Translations under genes and position numbers: made by a program
Shown here: in pieces, positions 17,785 to 24,589 of the stretch
How the letters are laid out: each line of letters starts with the position of its first letter
How positions within the stretch are numbered: position 1 is the first letter of the stretch
Notes under the pieces: model-generated
Seen by the model: only the letters and a program-made list of their open reading frames with translations
Databases searched by the model: none
What the model was told of the DNA's origin: nothing
From: Alphaproteobacteria bacterium
GTDB lineage: Bacteria > Pseudomonadota > Alphaproteobacteria > UBA8366
Direction of reading: 5' to 3'
Assembly: GCA_030743445.1 (NCBI GenBank)
Contig: JASLSL010000364.1
Span: 1-24,589 of the forward strand
DNA length: 24,589 nucleotides

Positions 17785-18654
17785 TCAAATGTGCCAAAGG
17801 CGCGGCAGGGCGGCCGGCAGGCCGGCGGTCAATTGCCTCATTCCGGTCCAGTAATCCTCGAAGGCGGCGCGGACCTCGAGCGGGTCGGGTCCGAGCCAGC
17901 GCGCGATCAGCACATCGCCGATACAGGTGGCGCCACAGCGAATCCCGTCTCGCATGGCGAACTCCCGTGCCGCGTTCAGTCGGCTCGCCGCGTCGTCGGC
18001 GACAAAGATCGCGGTGGCGTAGGCCCGCGCGTCGGCAAAGGCGGCAGGCGCCGCCAGCACCGCGGCGATGTCGTCCTCCATGTGCAGCGCGTCGGCCCAG
18101 ACGAGGCGTCCGTCCCGACATACCTCCCAGGCGTCGCGCACCAGGCCGCGGGTCAACCGTTCGCCGCTTGCGACCCGGCCGAAGACCAGTATCTCGCCGG
18201 CGAGGAGCCGTCCCGCAGGCGCCACCTCGATCCTGCTGCGTCGGCGCAACCGCGCACCCTCGAACAAAATCGTCTCCTGCGGCAGCGATTCGAGCCAGGC
18301 CCCGGGGGCGACCTCGATATCGACCTCGATGCGGCAGTCCGCGCCGGTCGAGCGATAAACCTTCTCGGCCGCCTGGGCGGCGACCAGGGCGCTACCGCCC
18401 TCGGCCACCGACAGGCATATATCGAGCCGGTCGCCGCCGACGATCCCGCCCGAGGTGTTGACGATCGCCGCGAGCGGCAGGTCGCCCGTCGCCGGGTTGG
18501 GGAACAGGACCCTGAGCGGACTGCGCTGCTCGAGCCCGGCAAGCCGGGTCGTCCCATGGTTATGCGCATAGCCTATTCGCGCCACGCCGTGGACGGCGTT
18601 CGCGGGGAACCGCAGGACCTTGGTTGCCTTAGACGGTGAGGTAGCGGCGTACAT
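17785..18654 (-). CDS. ureD: Urease accessory protein UreD
   Basis: UreD (UreH) is the accessory scaffold that binds the urease apoprotein first and recruits UreF and UreG; a tunnel through it is thought to carry nickel. The 289 residues show the family core: HNHGTTRLAGLEQRSPLRVL, then VNTSGGIVGGDRL, then the stretch AAQAAEKVYRS, then WLPQ-like LESLPQETILFEGA and RSRIEVA. The ATG at 18654 lies inside the 3' end of urtE (26-base overlap) and is preceded by GGTGGAG, so translation is coupled to the transporter. It is 22 bases upstream of ureA. This overlap is the physical join between the urea importer and the urease genes. Confidence 0.95.
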   Translation of the reverse strand: MYAATSPSKATKVLRFPANAVHGVARIGYAHNHGTTRLAGLEQRSPLRVLFPNPATGDLPLAAIVNTSGGIVGGDRLDICLSVAEGGSALVAAQAAEKVYRSTGADCRIEVDIEVAPGAWLESLPQETILFEGARLRRRSRIEVAPAGRLLAGEILVFGRVASGERLTRGLVRDAWEVCRDGRLVWADALHMEDDIAAVLAAPAAFADARAYATAIFVADDAASRLNAAREFAMRDGIRCGATCIGDVLIARWLGPDPLEVRAAFEDYWTGMRQLTAGLPAALPRLWHI

Positions 18655-19324
18655 CGTTCTCCACCATTCCGGCGCGGTCGCCGGCCATGACGATCTCGCC
18701 GCGTTCCATCACGGCGAAAGCATCGGCGAGGCCGCGGGCGAACTCGAAGTATTGTTCGACCAGCAGGATCGCCATCTCGCCGGCTTCGCGCAACAAGCCG
18801 ATCACCCGCTCGATATCTTTGATAATCGAGGGCTGGATGCCCTCGGTCGGCTCGTCGAGGATCAAAAGCCGCGGCCGGGTCACCAGCGCCCGGGCGATAG
18901 CGAGTTGTTGCTGTTGACCGCCGGATAGGTCGCCACCGCGGCGCCCCAACATTTCGTATAGCACCGGGAACAGCTCGAAGACCTCGCCCGGGATGCTGCG
19001 CTTGCCGCGCGCCAGGGGCGCGAATCCGGTGCGCAGGTTCTCCTCGACCGTCAAGAGCGGGAAGATCTCGCGGCCCTGGGGCACATAGGCGATGCCCTTG
19101 CGGACCCGGGCATAGGACGGCAGCCGGGTGATTTCCTCGCCCTCCCAACCGATGGATCCCGCCGCGACTTCCTGTTGACCGATGATCGCGCGCAGCAGGC
19201 TCGTCTTGCCGACCCCGTTGCGGCCGAGGATGCACGTCACCGCCCCCTTGGCGGCCTCGACGGAGACCCCACGCAGCGCCTGGCTCGCGCCGTAGTAGAG
19301 ATCGATGTCTTTGACCTGCAACAT
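18629..19324 (-). CDS. urtE: Urea ABC transporter ATP-binding protein UrtE
   Basis: UrtE is one of two ATPases of the urea importer, related to LivF. The 231 residues carry Walker A GRNGVGKT (34-41), the Q-loop region, signature LSGGQ (133-137), and Walker B LLILDEPT (153-160). The following EGIQPSIIKDIE is characteristic of the urea branch of this family and supports UrtE over a generic LivF. The ATG at 19324 is three bases after the urtD stop; the 3' end contains the ureD start. Acts at the cytoplasmic face of the inner membrane. Confidence 0.95.
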   Translation of the reverse strand: MLQVKDIDLYYGASQALRGVSVEAAKGAVTCILGRNGVGKTSLLRAIIGQQEVAAGSIGWEGEEITRLPSYARVRKGIAYVPQGREIFPLLTVEENLRTGFAPLARGKRSIPGEVFELFPVLYEMLGRRGGDLSGGQQQQLAIARALVTRPRLLILDEPTEGIQPSIIKDIERVIGLLREAGEMAILLVEQYFEFARGLADAFAVMERGEIVMAGDRAGMVENDVRRYLTV

Positions 19325-19327
19325 CCT

Positions 19328-20116
19328 TCAGCGTCCCAGATAGACTTCGATGACGCGGTCGTCGTTCTGCACGGTATCGAGCGATCCTTCGGCCAGCACC
19401 GAGCCCTCGTGCAGCACCGTGACCTTGCATTCCAGCGCGTGCACGAAGGCCATATCGTGTTCGACGACGACCAGCGAATGATTCTTGGCGATGTCGCGAA
19501 GCAGGGCCGCGGTATCCTCGGTCTCGGCGTCGGTCATGCCGGCAGCCGGTTCGTCGACGAGCAGCAAGTCCGGGTCCTGGATCAGCAGCATGCCGATTTC
19601 AAGCCATTGTTTCTGCCCGTGCGATAGCGAGCCGCCGAGGCTGTTGCGAGCCCGGGTGAGCGCGATCGTCTCCAGCACCTCGTCGATGCGGTCGCTTTGC
19701 ACGCCCGAGAGGCGAAACAGCAGGGAGGCCCTCGCCGAGCGATCGCTCTTCAGGGCGAGCTCCAAATTCTCGAATACGGTGTGGTTCTCGAACACCGTCG
19801 GCTTCTGGAATTTCCGCCCGACGCCGAGTTGGGCGATCGCCGCCTCGTCGAGCACCGTCAGGTCGATGTTGCCGCGGAAGTAGACGTCGCCCTCGTCGGG
19901 CCGCGTCTTGCCGGTGATGACGTCCATCATCGTGGTCTTGCCGGCGCCATTGGGCCCGATGATGGCGCGCAATTCGCCCGGCTCGACATAGTAGCTGAGC
20001 CGATTGAGCGCCTTCAAACCGTCGAACGAAACGCTCACCCCGTCGAGATAGAGGATCGGCTCCGAGGTATCCGGCGCCGTCGGGTCGATCCGGGTCATGG
20101 TGGTCTCGAACCGCAT
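19328..20116 (-). CDS. urtD: Urea ABC transporter ATP-binding protein UrtD
   Basis: UrtD is the LivG-like ATPase partner of UrtE. The 262 residues include Walker A GPNGAGKT (54-61), the Q-loop VGRKFQKPTVFENHTV typical of UrtD, signature LSHGQ (164-168) followed by KQWLEIGM, and Walker B LLLVDEP (184-190) with AAGMTDAETE. LSHGQKQWLEIGM in place of a canonical LSGG is normal for UrtD. The ATG at 20116 shares one base with the urtC stop (TGATG) and has AGGAGG eight bases upstream. Confidence 0.95.
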   Translation of the reverse strand: MRFETTMTRIDPTAPDTSEPILYLDGVSVSFDGLKALNRLSYYVEPGELRAIIGPNGAGKTTMMDVITGKTRPDEGDVYFRGNIDLTVLDEAAIAQLGVGRKFQKPTVFENHTVFENLELALKSDRSARASLLFRLSGVQSDRIDEVLETIALTRARNSLGGSLSHGQKQWLEIGMLLIQDPDLLLVDEPAAGMTDAETEDTAALLRDIAKNHSLVVVEHDMAFVHALECKVTVLHEGSVLAEGSLDTVQNDDRVIEVYLGR

Positions 20117-21276
20117 CAGAGCAACCTCCTCGCCAGCAGCCGGAAGAGTCCCGACAGCCCCCGGCGCCGCTTGCCGGCCGTTCCCCGCAGCGCCGCAATC
20201 GCACCGACGACGCCCTTCGGCAGAAACAGCGTCGTCAGGATGAAAAGCCCGCCCAACGCAAAGAGCCAGACGTCGGGCAGTGCCGCGGTGAAGTAGCTCT
20301 TGCCGAGGTTCACCAGAACCGCGCCAAGCGCCGCGCCGAAGAGGGTGCCGCGGCCGCCGACCGCGACCCAGACGACGATCTCGATCGAGTTGGCGGGCGA
20401 GAACTCGCTCGGGTTGATGATGCCGACCTGGGGCACGTAGAGCGCGCCGGCGACGCCGGCCATCATCGCCGAGACGGTGAAGGCGAAGAGCTTGTAATGC
20501 TCGACCCGGTAGCCGAGGAAGCGGGTGCGGCTTTCGGCGTCGCGGATCGCGACCATGATCCGGCCGAGCTTGGATTTGACGATCGCGAGCGAGATCAGAT
20601 ATCCCGCCGCCAGCGCGATCGCCGAGGCCGCGAACAGTCCGGCCCGCGTCGCATCGGATTGCAGGGCGAAGCCGAGCAGGTCCTTGAAGTCGGTGAGCCC
20701 GTTATTGCCGCCGAACCCCATATCGTTGCGGAAGAACGCCAGCATCAGCACGTAAGTCATCGCCTGGGTGATGATCGAGAGATAGACCCCGGTGACGCGC
20801 GAGCGGAAGGCGAGGAAGCCGAAAACGAAGGCGAGCACGCCCGGCGCCAACACCACCATCGCCAGCGCCACCGGGAACATGTCGAAGCCGGACCAGTACC
20901 ACGGCAGTTCCTTCCAGTTCAGGAACACCATGAAGTCCGGCAGATCCGGATGGCCGTAGACCCCGCGGGTCCCTATCTGGCGCATCATGTACATGCCCAT
21001 GGCGTATCCGCCGAGTGCGAAGAACGCGCCGTGGCCGAGGCTGAGTATCCCGGCGAATCCCCAGATCAGGTCGACGCTCAGCGCCAACAGCGCGAAAGTC
21101 AGGTACTTGCCGAACAGAGTGACGACAAAGGTCGGCACGTGGAACAACGAGTCCGGCGGCAGCAGCAGGTTGAGCGCCGGCACCAGCACGGCGAGCGCCG
21201 CCAAGACACACAGTATGATCCGGCCGCCGACCGGCATCTCGGCGAGATAGGAGAGGATCGGGCCGCGGCGTTCCAC
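20116..21276 (-). CDS. urtC: Urea ABC transporter permease UrtC
   Basis: UrtC is the LivM-like membrane subunit, pairing with UrtB to form the urea path. The 386 residues have about ten hydrophobic segments. LivM-type features include LIWGFAGILSLGHGAFFALGGY, then FRSRVTGVYLSIITQAMTY, the segment NNGLTDFKDLLG, and GRIMVAIRDAESRTRFLGY, followed by VWVAVGGRGTLFGAALGA. The C-terminal tail is basic (TAGKRRRG). The start ATG at 21276 is four bases after the urtB stop. The last bases overlap urtD. Confidence 0.95.
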   Translation of the reverse strand: MERRGPILSYLAEMPVGGRIILCVLAALAVLVPALNLLLPPDSLFHVPTFVVTLFGKYLTFALLALSVDLIWGFAGILSLGHGAFFALGGYAMGMYMMRQIGTRGVYGHPDLPDFMVFLNWKELPWYWSGFDMFPVALAMVVLAPGVLAFVFGFLAFRSRVTGVYLSIITQAMTYVLMLAFFRNDMGFGGNNGLTDFKDLLGFALQSDATRAGLFAASAIALAAGYLISLAIVKSKLGRIMVAIRDAESRTRFLGYRVEHYKLFAFTVSAMMAGVAGALYVPQVGIINPSEFSPANSIEIVVWVAVGGRGTLFGAALGAVLVNLGKSYFTAALPDVWLFALGGLFILTTLFLPKGVVGAIAALRGTAGKRRRGLSGLFRLLARRLL

Positions 21277-21280
21277 CGGT

Positions 21281-22933
21281 CTAGGTCTCCACCGCGCGAC
21301 CCTTGAGGGCGAACAGGCCCCGAGGCCGCTTCTGGATGAACAGGATGATCACCACCAACACCAGGATCTTGCCCAACACCGCACCGGTGAACGGCTCCAG
21401 AAACTTGTTCACGAGGCCGAGCGACATCGCGCCGACCAGGGTGCCCCAGAGATTGCCGACGCCGCCGAACACCACGACCAGGAACGAGTCGATGATGTAG
21501 GACTGGCCGAGGTTGGGGCTGACGTTGTCGATCTGGCTCAGCGCCACGCCGGCGATGCCGGCAATGCCCGAACCGAGGCCGAAGGTCAGCGCGTCGATCC
21601 AGCCGGTGCGGATGCCCATGGCGCCCGCCATGCCGCGGTTTTGCGTCACCGCGCGCATCTGCAGCCCGAACCAGGTTTTGCGCATGACCAGCAACAACAG
21701 CGCCAGGACGATCAGCGCAAAGACGATGATGGCGATGCGGTTGTAGGTCAGGGTCAGCCCCTCGGCGGTCTCGATCACGCCCTGCATCCAGGACGGCGTG
21801 CCGACCTTGCGGTTGGTCGGGCCGAAGATGCTGCGCACCACCTGTTGCAGAACCAGGCTCAGCCCCCACGTCGCGAGCAAGGTCTCCAGCGGCCGGCCGT
21901 AGAGGTAGCGAATGATGCCGCGCTCGATCGCGATGCCGACCAGGCCAGCGACCGCGAAGGCGGCCGGCACCGCGATGAAAAGCGAGTAATCGAAGGCGCC
22001 CGGCGCATGGGCGCGGATGATCTCCTGGACCACGAAGGTGGTGTAGGCACCGAGCATCACCATCTCGCCATGGGCCATGTTGATCACCCCCATGACGCCG
22101 AAGGTGATGGCGAGCCCGATCGCCGCCAGCAGCAGGACCGAGCCCAAACTCAAACCATGGAAGATGTTGCCGATGGTGTCCCAAAACGCGGCCCGCCGAT
22201 TGGCGTCATCGAGCGCCGCCGTGGCGGCCCGGCGCACCGCGGCGTCGGCCTCCTCGGGCGCGCCGTCCGCCTTGACGCCGAGCAGCCCGCCGAGCAAGGC
22301 GCGCACTTCCGGGTCGGCGAACGCGCCGAGCCGCTCGATCGCCTTGAGTCGCGGAACCGTCTCTTTTTTGGTGACCAGCCTGATGGCCGCGAGCGCGCGC
22401 TCCATGCGCGACCGCACCGCCTCGTCGGGCTCGACTTTCAGAGCTCTCTCCAGAGGTGTGGCCATCGAGGCGGCGCGCGACTTGAACACCGCGTCGGCAG
22501 CCGCCGTCCGGCGCTTCGGGTCGGCGCTGAGCAGGGTCATCGAGCCCAGTACCCCGCGCAATATCTTGCGCAGCCGGTTGTTGATGCGAACCTTCTTGAG
22601 GGTGCGTTTCTTGGCCGAGCCGATCGCCTTCAGCGTCAGCGGATCGCTGAGCCACAGGCTATCGCCCTGCTTTTCGCCGATAACGACCTTATTGTCCGAT
22701 TTCCGGGTGAACAGCCTGGCCCCGAGCATTGCTTCCAGGACCGGCACCGCCCTCGGGTCCCCGGTCGCCGCCAACGCCTCGATGGCGGTGGCTTTTTTCT
22801 TGTAGCTCTTCTGGGCGAGGGCGGAGACGAGCGCCGAGATGTCTTTCGCCTTGGCCTCTTCGGCGCCAGCCGACGCAACAAATGCGAGGCTTAAGGCAAC
22901 GGCGAAAAAGCAAATACGCAGGCAGCCCGGCAT
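21281..22933 (-). CDS. urtB: Urea ABC transporter permease UrtB, with N-terminal periplasmic domain
   Basis: UrtB is the LivH-like permease of the urea importer. The 550 residues divide into a signal peptide (1 to about 24), an N-terminal periplasmic domain of helical repeats (about 25-255, for example KKATAIEALAATGDPRAVPVLEAM in HEAT-like form) and the membrane part from about 256. The membrane part includes GVMGVINMAHGEMVMLGAYT, the LivH signature, and VRSIFGPTNRKVGTP and FLVVVFGGVGNLWGTLVGA. The N-terminal extension is normal for UrtB and separates it from plain LivH. I chose ATG 22933; a TTG at 22939 is in frame. A weak GGACGG lies upstream, consistent with lower expression than urtA. Confidence 0.94.
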   Translation of the reverse strand: MPGCLRICFFAVALSLAFVASAGAEEAKAKDISALVSALAQKSYKKKATAIEALAATGDPRAVPVLEAMLGARLFTRKSDNKVVIGEKQGDSLWLSDPLTLKAIGSAKKRTLKKVRINNRLRKILRGVLGSMTLLSADPKRRTAAADAVFKSRAASMATPLERALKVEPDEAVRSRMERALAAIRLVTKKETVPRLKAIERLGAFADPEVRALLGGLLGVKADGAPEEADAAVRRAATAALDDANRRAAFWDTIGNIFHGLSLGSVLLLAAIGLAITFGVMGVINMAHGEMVMLGAYTTFVVQEIIRAHAPGAFDYSLFIAVPAAFAVAGLVGIAIERGIIRYLYGRPLETLLATWGLSLVLQQVVRSIFGPTNRKVGTPSWMQGVIETAEGLTLTYNRIAIIVFALIVLALLLLVMRKTWFGLQMRAVTQNRGMAGAMGIRTGWIDALTFGLGSGIAGIAGVALSQIDNVSPNLGQSYIIDSFLVVVFGGVGNLWGTLVGAMSLGLVNKFLEPFTGAVLGKILVLVVIILFIQKRPRGLFALKGRAVET

Positions 22934-23001
22934 TATCAAAACCGTCCGGCTAAACGACTAAAAATTCGCCGTTGAAGGAACGACGAAATCGGATCCGGCG
23001 G

Positions 23002-23034
23002 ACGCCTCCCGCGGCCCGAGGCCGCGAGAGGCGT
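23002..23034. repeat. Strong hairpin between urtA and urtB
   Basis: Arms 23002-23016 (ACGCCTCCCGCGGCC) and 23020-23034 (GGCCGCGAGAGGCGT) pair over 15 positions with a single C/A mismatch at the eighth pair and a three-base loop. On the transcribed (minus) strand it starts 12 bases after the urtA stop. No T-run follows, so it is not a full intrinsic terminator. In ABC operons such hairpins commonly protect the binding-protein message and lower downstream expression; that role is inferred here. Confidence 0.7.
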
Positions 23035-23045
23035 GTCGCTGGGAG

Positions 23046-24335
23046 CTAGTTGACCGCGAACTTGGGCTTCTTGCAGTTGCCGCAGACCCAGGGATAGGTC
23101 CAGTCGGCGGTGAGCTTGGAGCTCTCGGGGATGAAGTCGCTCCAGGCGTCGCCTTTGACCAGCCCGTCGGTCTGCCAGACGATATCGAACTGGCCGTCCT
23201 CCTGGATTTCACCGATCAGCACCGGCTTCGAGAGGTGATGGTTCTTGTTCATCAGCGCGATGCTGCCGGTCAGGTTCTTGACCTTCTGGCCGTACATCGC
23301 CTGGCGCACCGCGTCGACATCGGTCGAGCCGGCCTGCTTGACCGCCTGCACCCACATGTTGAAGCCGATGTAGTGGGCTTCCATCGGATCGTTGGTGACG
23401 CGCTTCTTGTCCTTGATGAAGGCGTGCCACTTCTTGATGAAAGCGTCGTTTTCGGGCGCGTCGACGCTCATGAAGTAGTTCCACGCGGCGAGATGACCGA
23501 CCAGCGGCTTGGCGTCGAGCCCGGCCAGTTCCTCCTCGCCAACCGAGAAGGCGACGACCGGGATGTCCTCGGCCTTGATGCCCTGGTTGGCGAGTTCCTT
23601 GTAGAACGGCACGTTGGCGTCGCCGTTTATGGTCGAGACCACCGCGGTCTTCTTACCGGTCGAAGCGAACTTCTTCACTTTGGCGACGATGGTCTGCCAG
23701 TCGGAGTGACCGAACGGCGTGTAGTCCTCCATGATGTCGGCATCCTTGACGCCCTTGGAATGCAGATAGGCGCGCAGGATCTTGTTGGTGGTGCGCGGAT
23801 AGACGTAGTCCGTGCCGAGCAGTACCCAGCGCTTGGCCGCACCGCCATCCTCGCCCATCAAATATTTGACCGCGGGGATCGCCTGCTGGTTCGGCGCGGC
23901 GCCCGTGTAGAACACGTTGCGCGAGGACTCCTCGCCCTCGTACTGCACCGGATAGAACAGCATGCCGTTGAGTTCCTCGAATACCGGCAAGACCGATTTG
24001 CGCGAGACCGACGTCCAGTTGCCGAACACCACGTCGACCTTGTGGACGGTCAGCAACTCGCGCGCCTTCTCGGCGAACAGCGGCCAGTTCGAGGCCGGAT
24101 CGACAACGACCGGCTCGACCTTCTTGCCGAGCAAGCCACCCTTCTTGTTGAGATCGTCGACCATCATCAGGATCGTGTCCTTCAGCGTCGTCTCGCTGAT
24201 CGCCATGGTCCCGGACAGGGAATGAAGGACACCGACTTTGATGGTTTCGGCGGCATTGGCGGCAGCGGCGAAGAACGTCGCCGTCATCGCGCCCGCCACG
24301 AGCGTGGCGCGGGCCGCCTTAAACAGATTTGTCAT
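23046..24335 (-). CDS. urtA: Urea ABC transporter substrate-binding protein UrtA
   Basis: UrtA is the periplasmic urea receptor. The ATG at 24335 follows GGGAGA about eight bases upstream; an in-frame ATG at 24371 lies close to the inferred transcription start and is unlikely. Residues 1-28 form a signal peptide ending ANA before AETIKVGVLHSLSGTMA, the conserved start of UrtA/FmdD-type receptors. Further hallmarks are DDLNKKGGLLGKKVEPVVVD, the region DVVFGNWTSVSRKSVLPVFEE, then LFYPVQYEGEESSRNVFYTG and DYVYPRTTNKILR. The C-terminus ends CGNCKKPKFAVN. Total 429 residues, the expected size. It is the first gene of the operon, under the sigma-54 promoter at 24381-24395, and is followed by a hairpin that probably keeps its expression higher than that of the membrane genes. 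Confidence 0.96.
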   Translation of the reverse strand: MTNLFKAARATLVAGAMTATFFAAAANAAETIKVGVLHSLSGTMAISETTLKDTILMMVDDLNKKGGLLGKKVEPVVVDPASNWPLFAEKARELLTVHKVDVVFGNWTSVSRKSVLPVFEELNGMLFYPVQYEGEESSRNVFYTGAAPNQQAIPAVKYLMGEDGGAAKRWVLLGTDYVYPRTTNKILRAYLHSKGVKDADIMEDYTPFGHSDWQTIVAKVKKFASTGKKTAVVSTINGDANVPFYKELANQGIKAEDIPVVAFSVGEEELAGLDAKPLVGHLAAWNYFMSVDAPENDAFIKKWHAFIKDKKRVTNDPMEAHYIGFNMWVQAVKQAGSTDVDAVRQAMYGQKVKNLTGSIALMNKNHHLSKPVLIGEIQEDGQFDIVWQTDGLVKGDAWSDFIPESSKLTADWTYPWVCGNCKKPKFAVN

Positions 24336-24380
24336 GAATGTTCTCCCATGCGAAGGCTGTGTTGCACACACCCCCTATCC

Positions 24381-24395
24381 GCAAGCCGTGTGCCA
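24381..24395 (-). promoter_or_regulatory. Sigma-54 (RpoN) promoter of urtA
   Basis: On the minus strand, bases 24395 to 24381 read TGGCACACGGCTTGC, an exact match to the consensus TGGCAC-N5-TTGC with correct GG/GC spacing. The inferred start of transcription is about 24369, which leaves a leader of some 35 bases before the urtA ATG with its ribosome binding site. An RpoN promoter fits NtrC control of urea uptake under nitrogen limitation, which is well known for urt and ure genes. Confidence 0.85.
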
Positions 24396-24422
24396 CCCCT
24401 CCTCGCTCTCCATTTATCCTGT

Positions 24423-24435
24423 TAATCTATTGATA
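24423..24435 (-). promoter_or_regulatory. IHF binding site upstream of the sigma-54 promoter
   Basis: The minus strand reads TATCAATAGATTA, a full match to the IHF consensus WATCAANNNNTTR, inside a conspicuous AT-rich patch (about 24413-24450) in otherwise GC-rich DNA. It lies about 55-65 bases upstream of the inferred start, where IHF normally bends DNA between the activator sites and a sigma-54 promoter. Confidence 0.7.
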
Positions 24436-24570
24436 CTAAAGAATAATTAGCTCGTCACGACGATTTCGCGAAGGCTCGGACATGATCAAATAACAGGCAA
24501 ATGGATCGCTCCCGTTTCGTGTCTGGAGGCCGGGTCCCGGTTCGAGATTGGCGGAGTCCCGGGCAAAATC

Positions 24571-24585
24571 GCATATCGCCGATGC
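24571..24585. promoter_or_regulatory. Possible NtrC-like enhancer dyad
   Basis: GCAT-N7-ATGC (GCATATCGCCGATGC) has the spacing of the NtrC dyad GCAC-N7-GTGC but differs at one base per half-site. It lies about 200 bases upstream of the inferred urtA start, within enhancer range. The window ends four bases later, so further sites may lie outside. Weak evidence. Confidence 0.25.
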
Positions 24586-24589
24586 CTAT

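Noticed and set aside
22934..23045. Extra gene between urtA and urtB
   Set aside because: The gap holds the hairpin and no frame with a credible start, length or ribosome binding site.

Overview
The window is high-GC DNA, densely packed with genes and rich in TRAP and ABC uptake systems. Gene content, gene order and codon use suggest an alphaproteobacterium, probably Rhodospirillales-like. This is inference from gene families, since there is no rRNA or other marker gene. I see no insertion sequences, phage genes, tRNAs or CRISPR arrays.

Layout from left to right. (1) Positions 1-1609 hold the 3' part of a DUF255/YyaL-type protein; its N-terminal thioredoxin domain lies off the left edge. (2) Positions 1640-4582, minus strand, hold a DctP-DctQ-DctM TRAP transporter whose binding-protein gene is interrupted by an in-frame TAA codon. 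(3) Positions 4791-8590, plus strand, hold hyuB-hyuA, an ATP-dependent hydantoinase/oxoprolinase pair. It meets a minus-strand MmgE/PrpD-family gene (8565-9884) tail to tail. (4) Positions 10056-13283, plus strand, hold a TAXI-type TRAP binding protein and its fused permease. (5) Positions 13329-24335, minus strand, hold one continuous run of 13 genes: urtABCDE (urea ABC importer), ureD, ureA, ureB, ureC, ureE, ureF, ureG and a small membrane-protein gene. (6) Positions 24336-24589 are the control region of that run. They hold a consensus sigma-54 promoter, a consensus IHF site and a possible NtrC-like dyad.

How the genes work together: UrtA captures urea outside the membrane, UrtBC form the channel and UrtDE power it. 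UreABC is the urease, and UreDEFG load nickel into it. Tight spacing, several overlaps, and ureD starting inside urtE point to one nitrogen-controlled transcription unit. The hyuBA-prpD-TAXI block looks like an uptake and opening pathway for a cyclic amide or related compound; its substrate cannot be read from sequence.

The most striking observation is in UreC. The lysine that is normally carbamylated and bridges the two nickel ions is encoded as glutamate (residue 219, codon GAG), while every other active-site residue I checked is present. The dctP nonsense codon is the second point. Both are single-base differences from expectation, so sequencing error must be excluded first.
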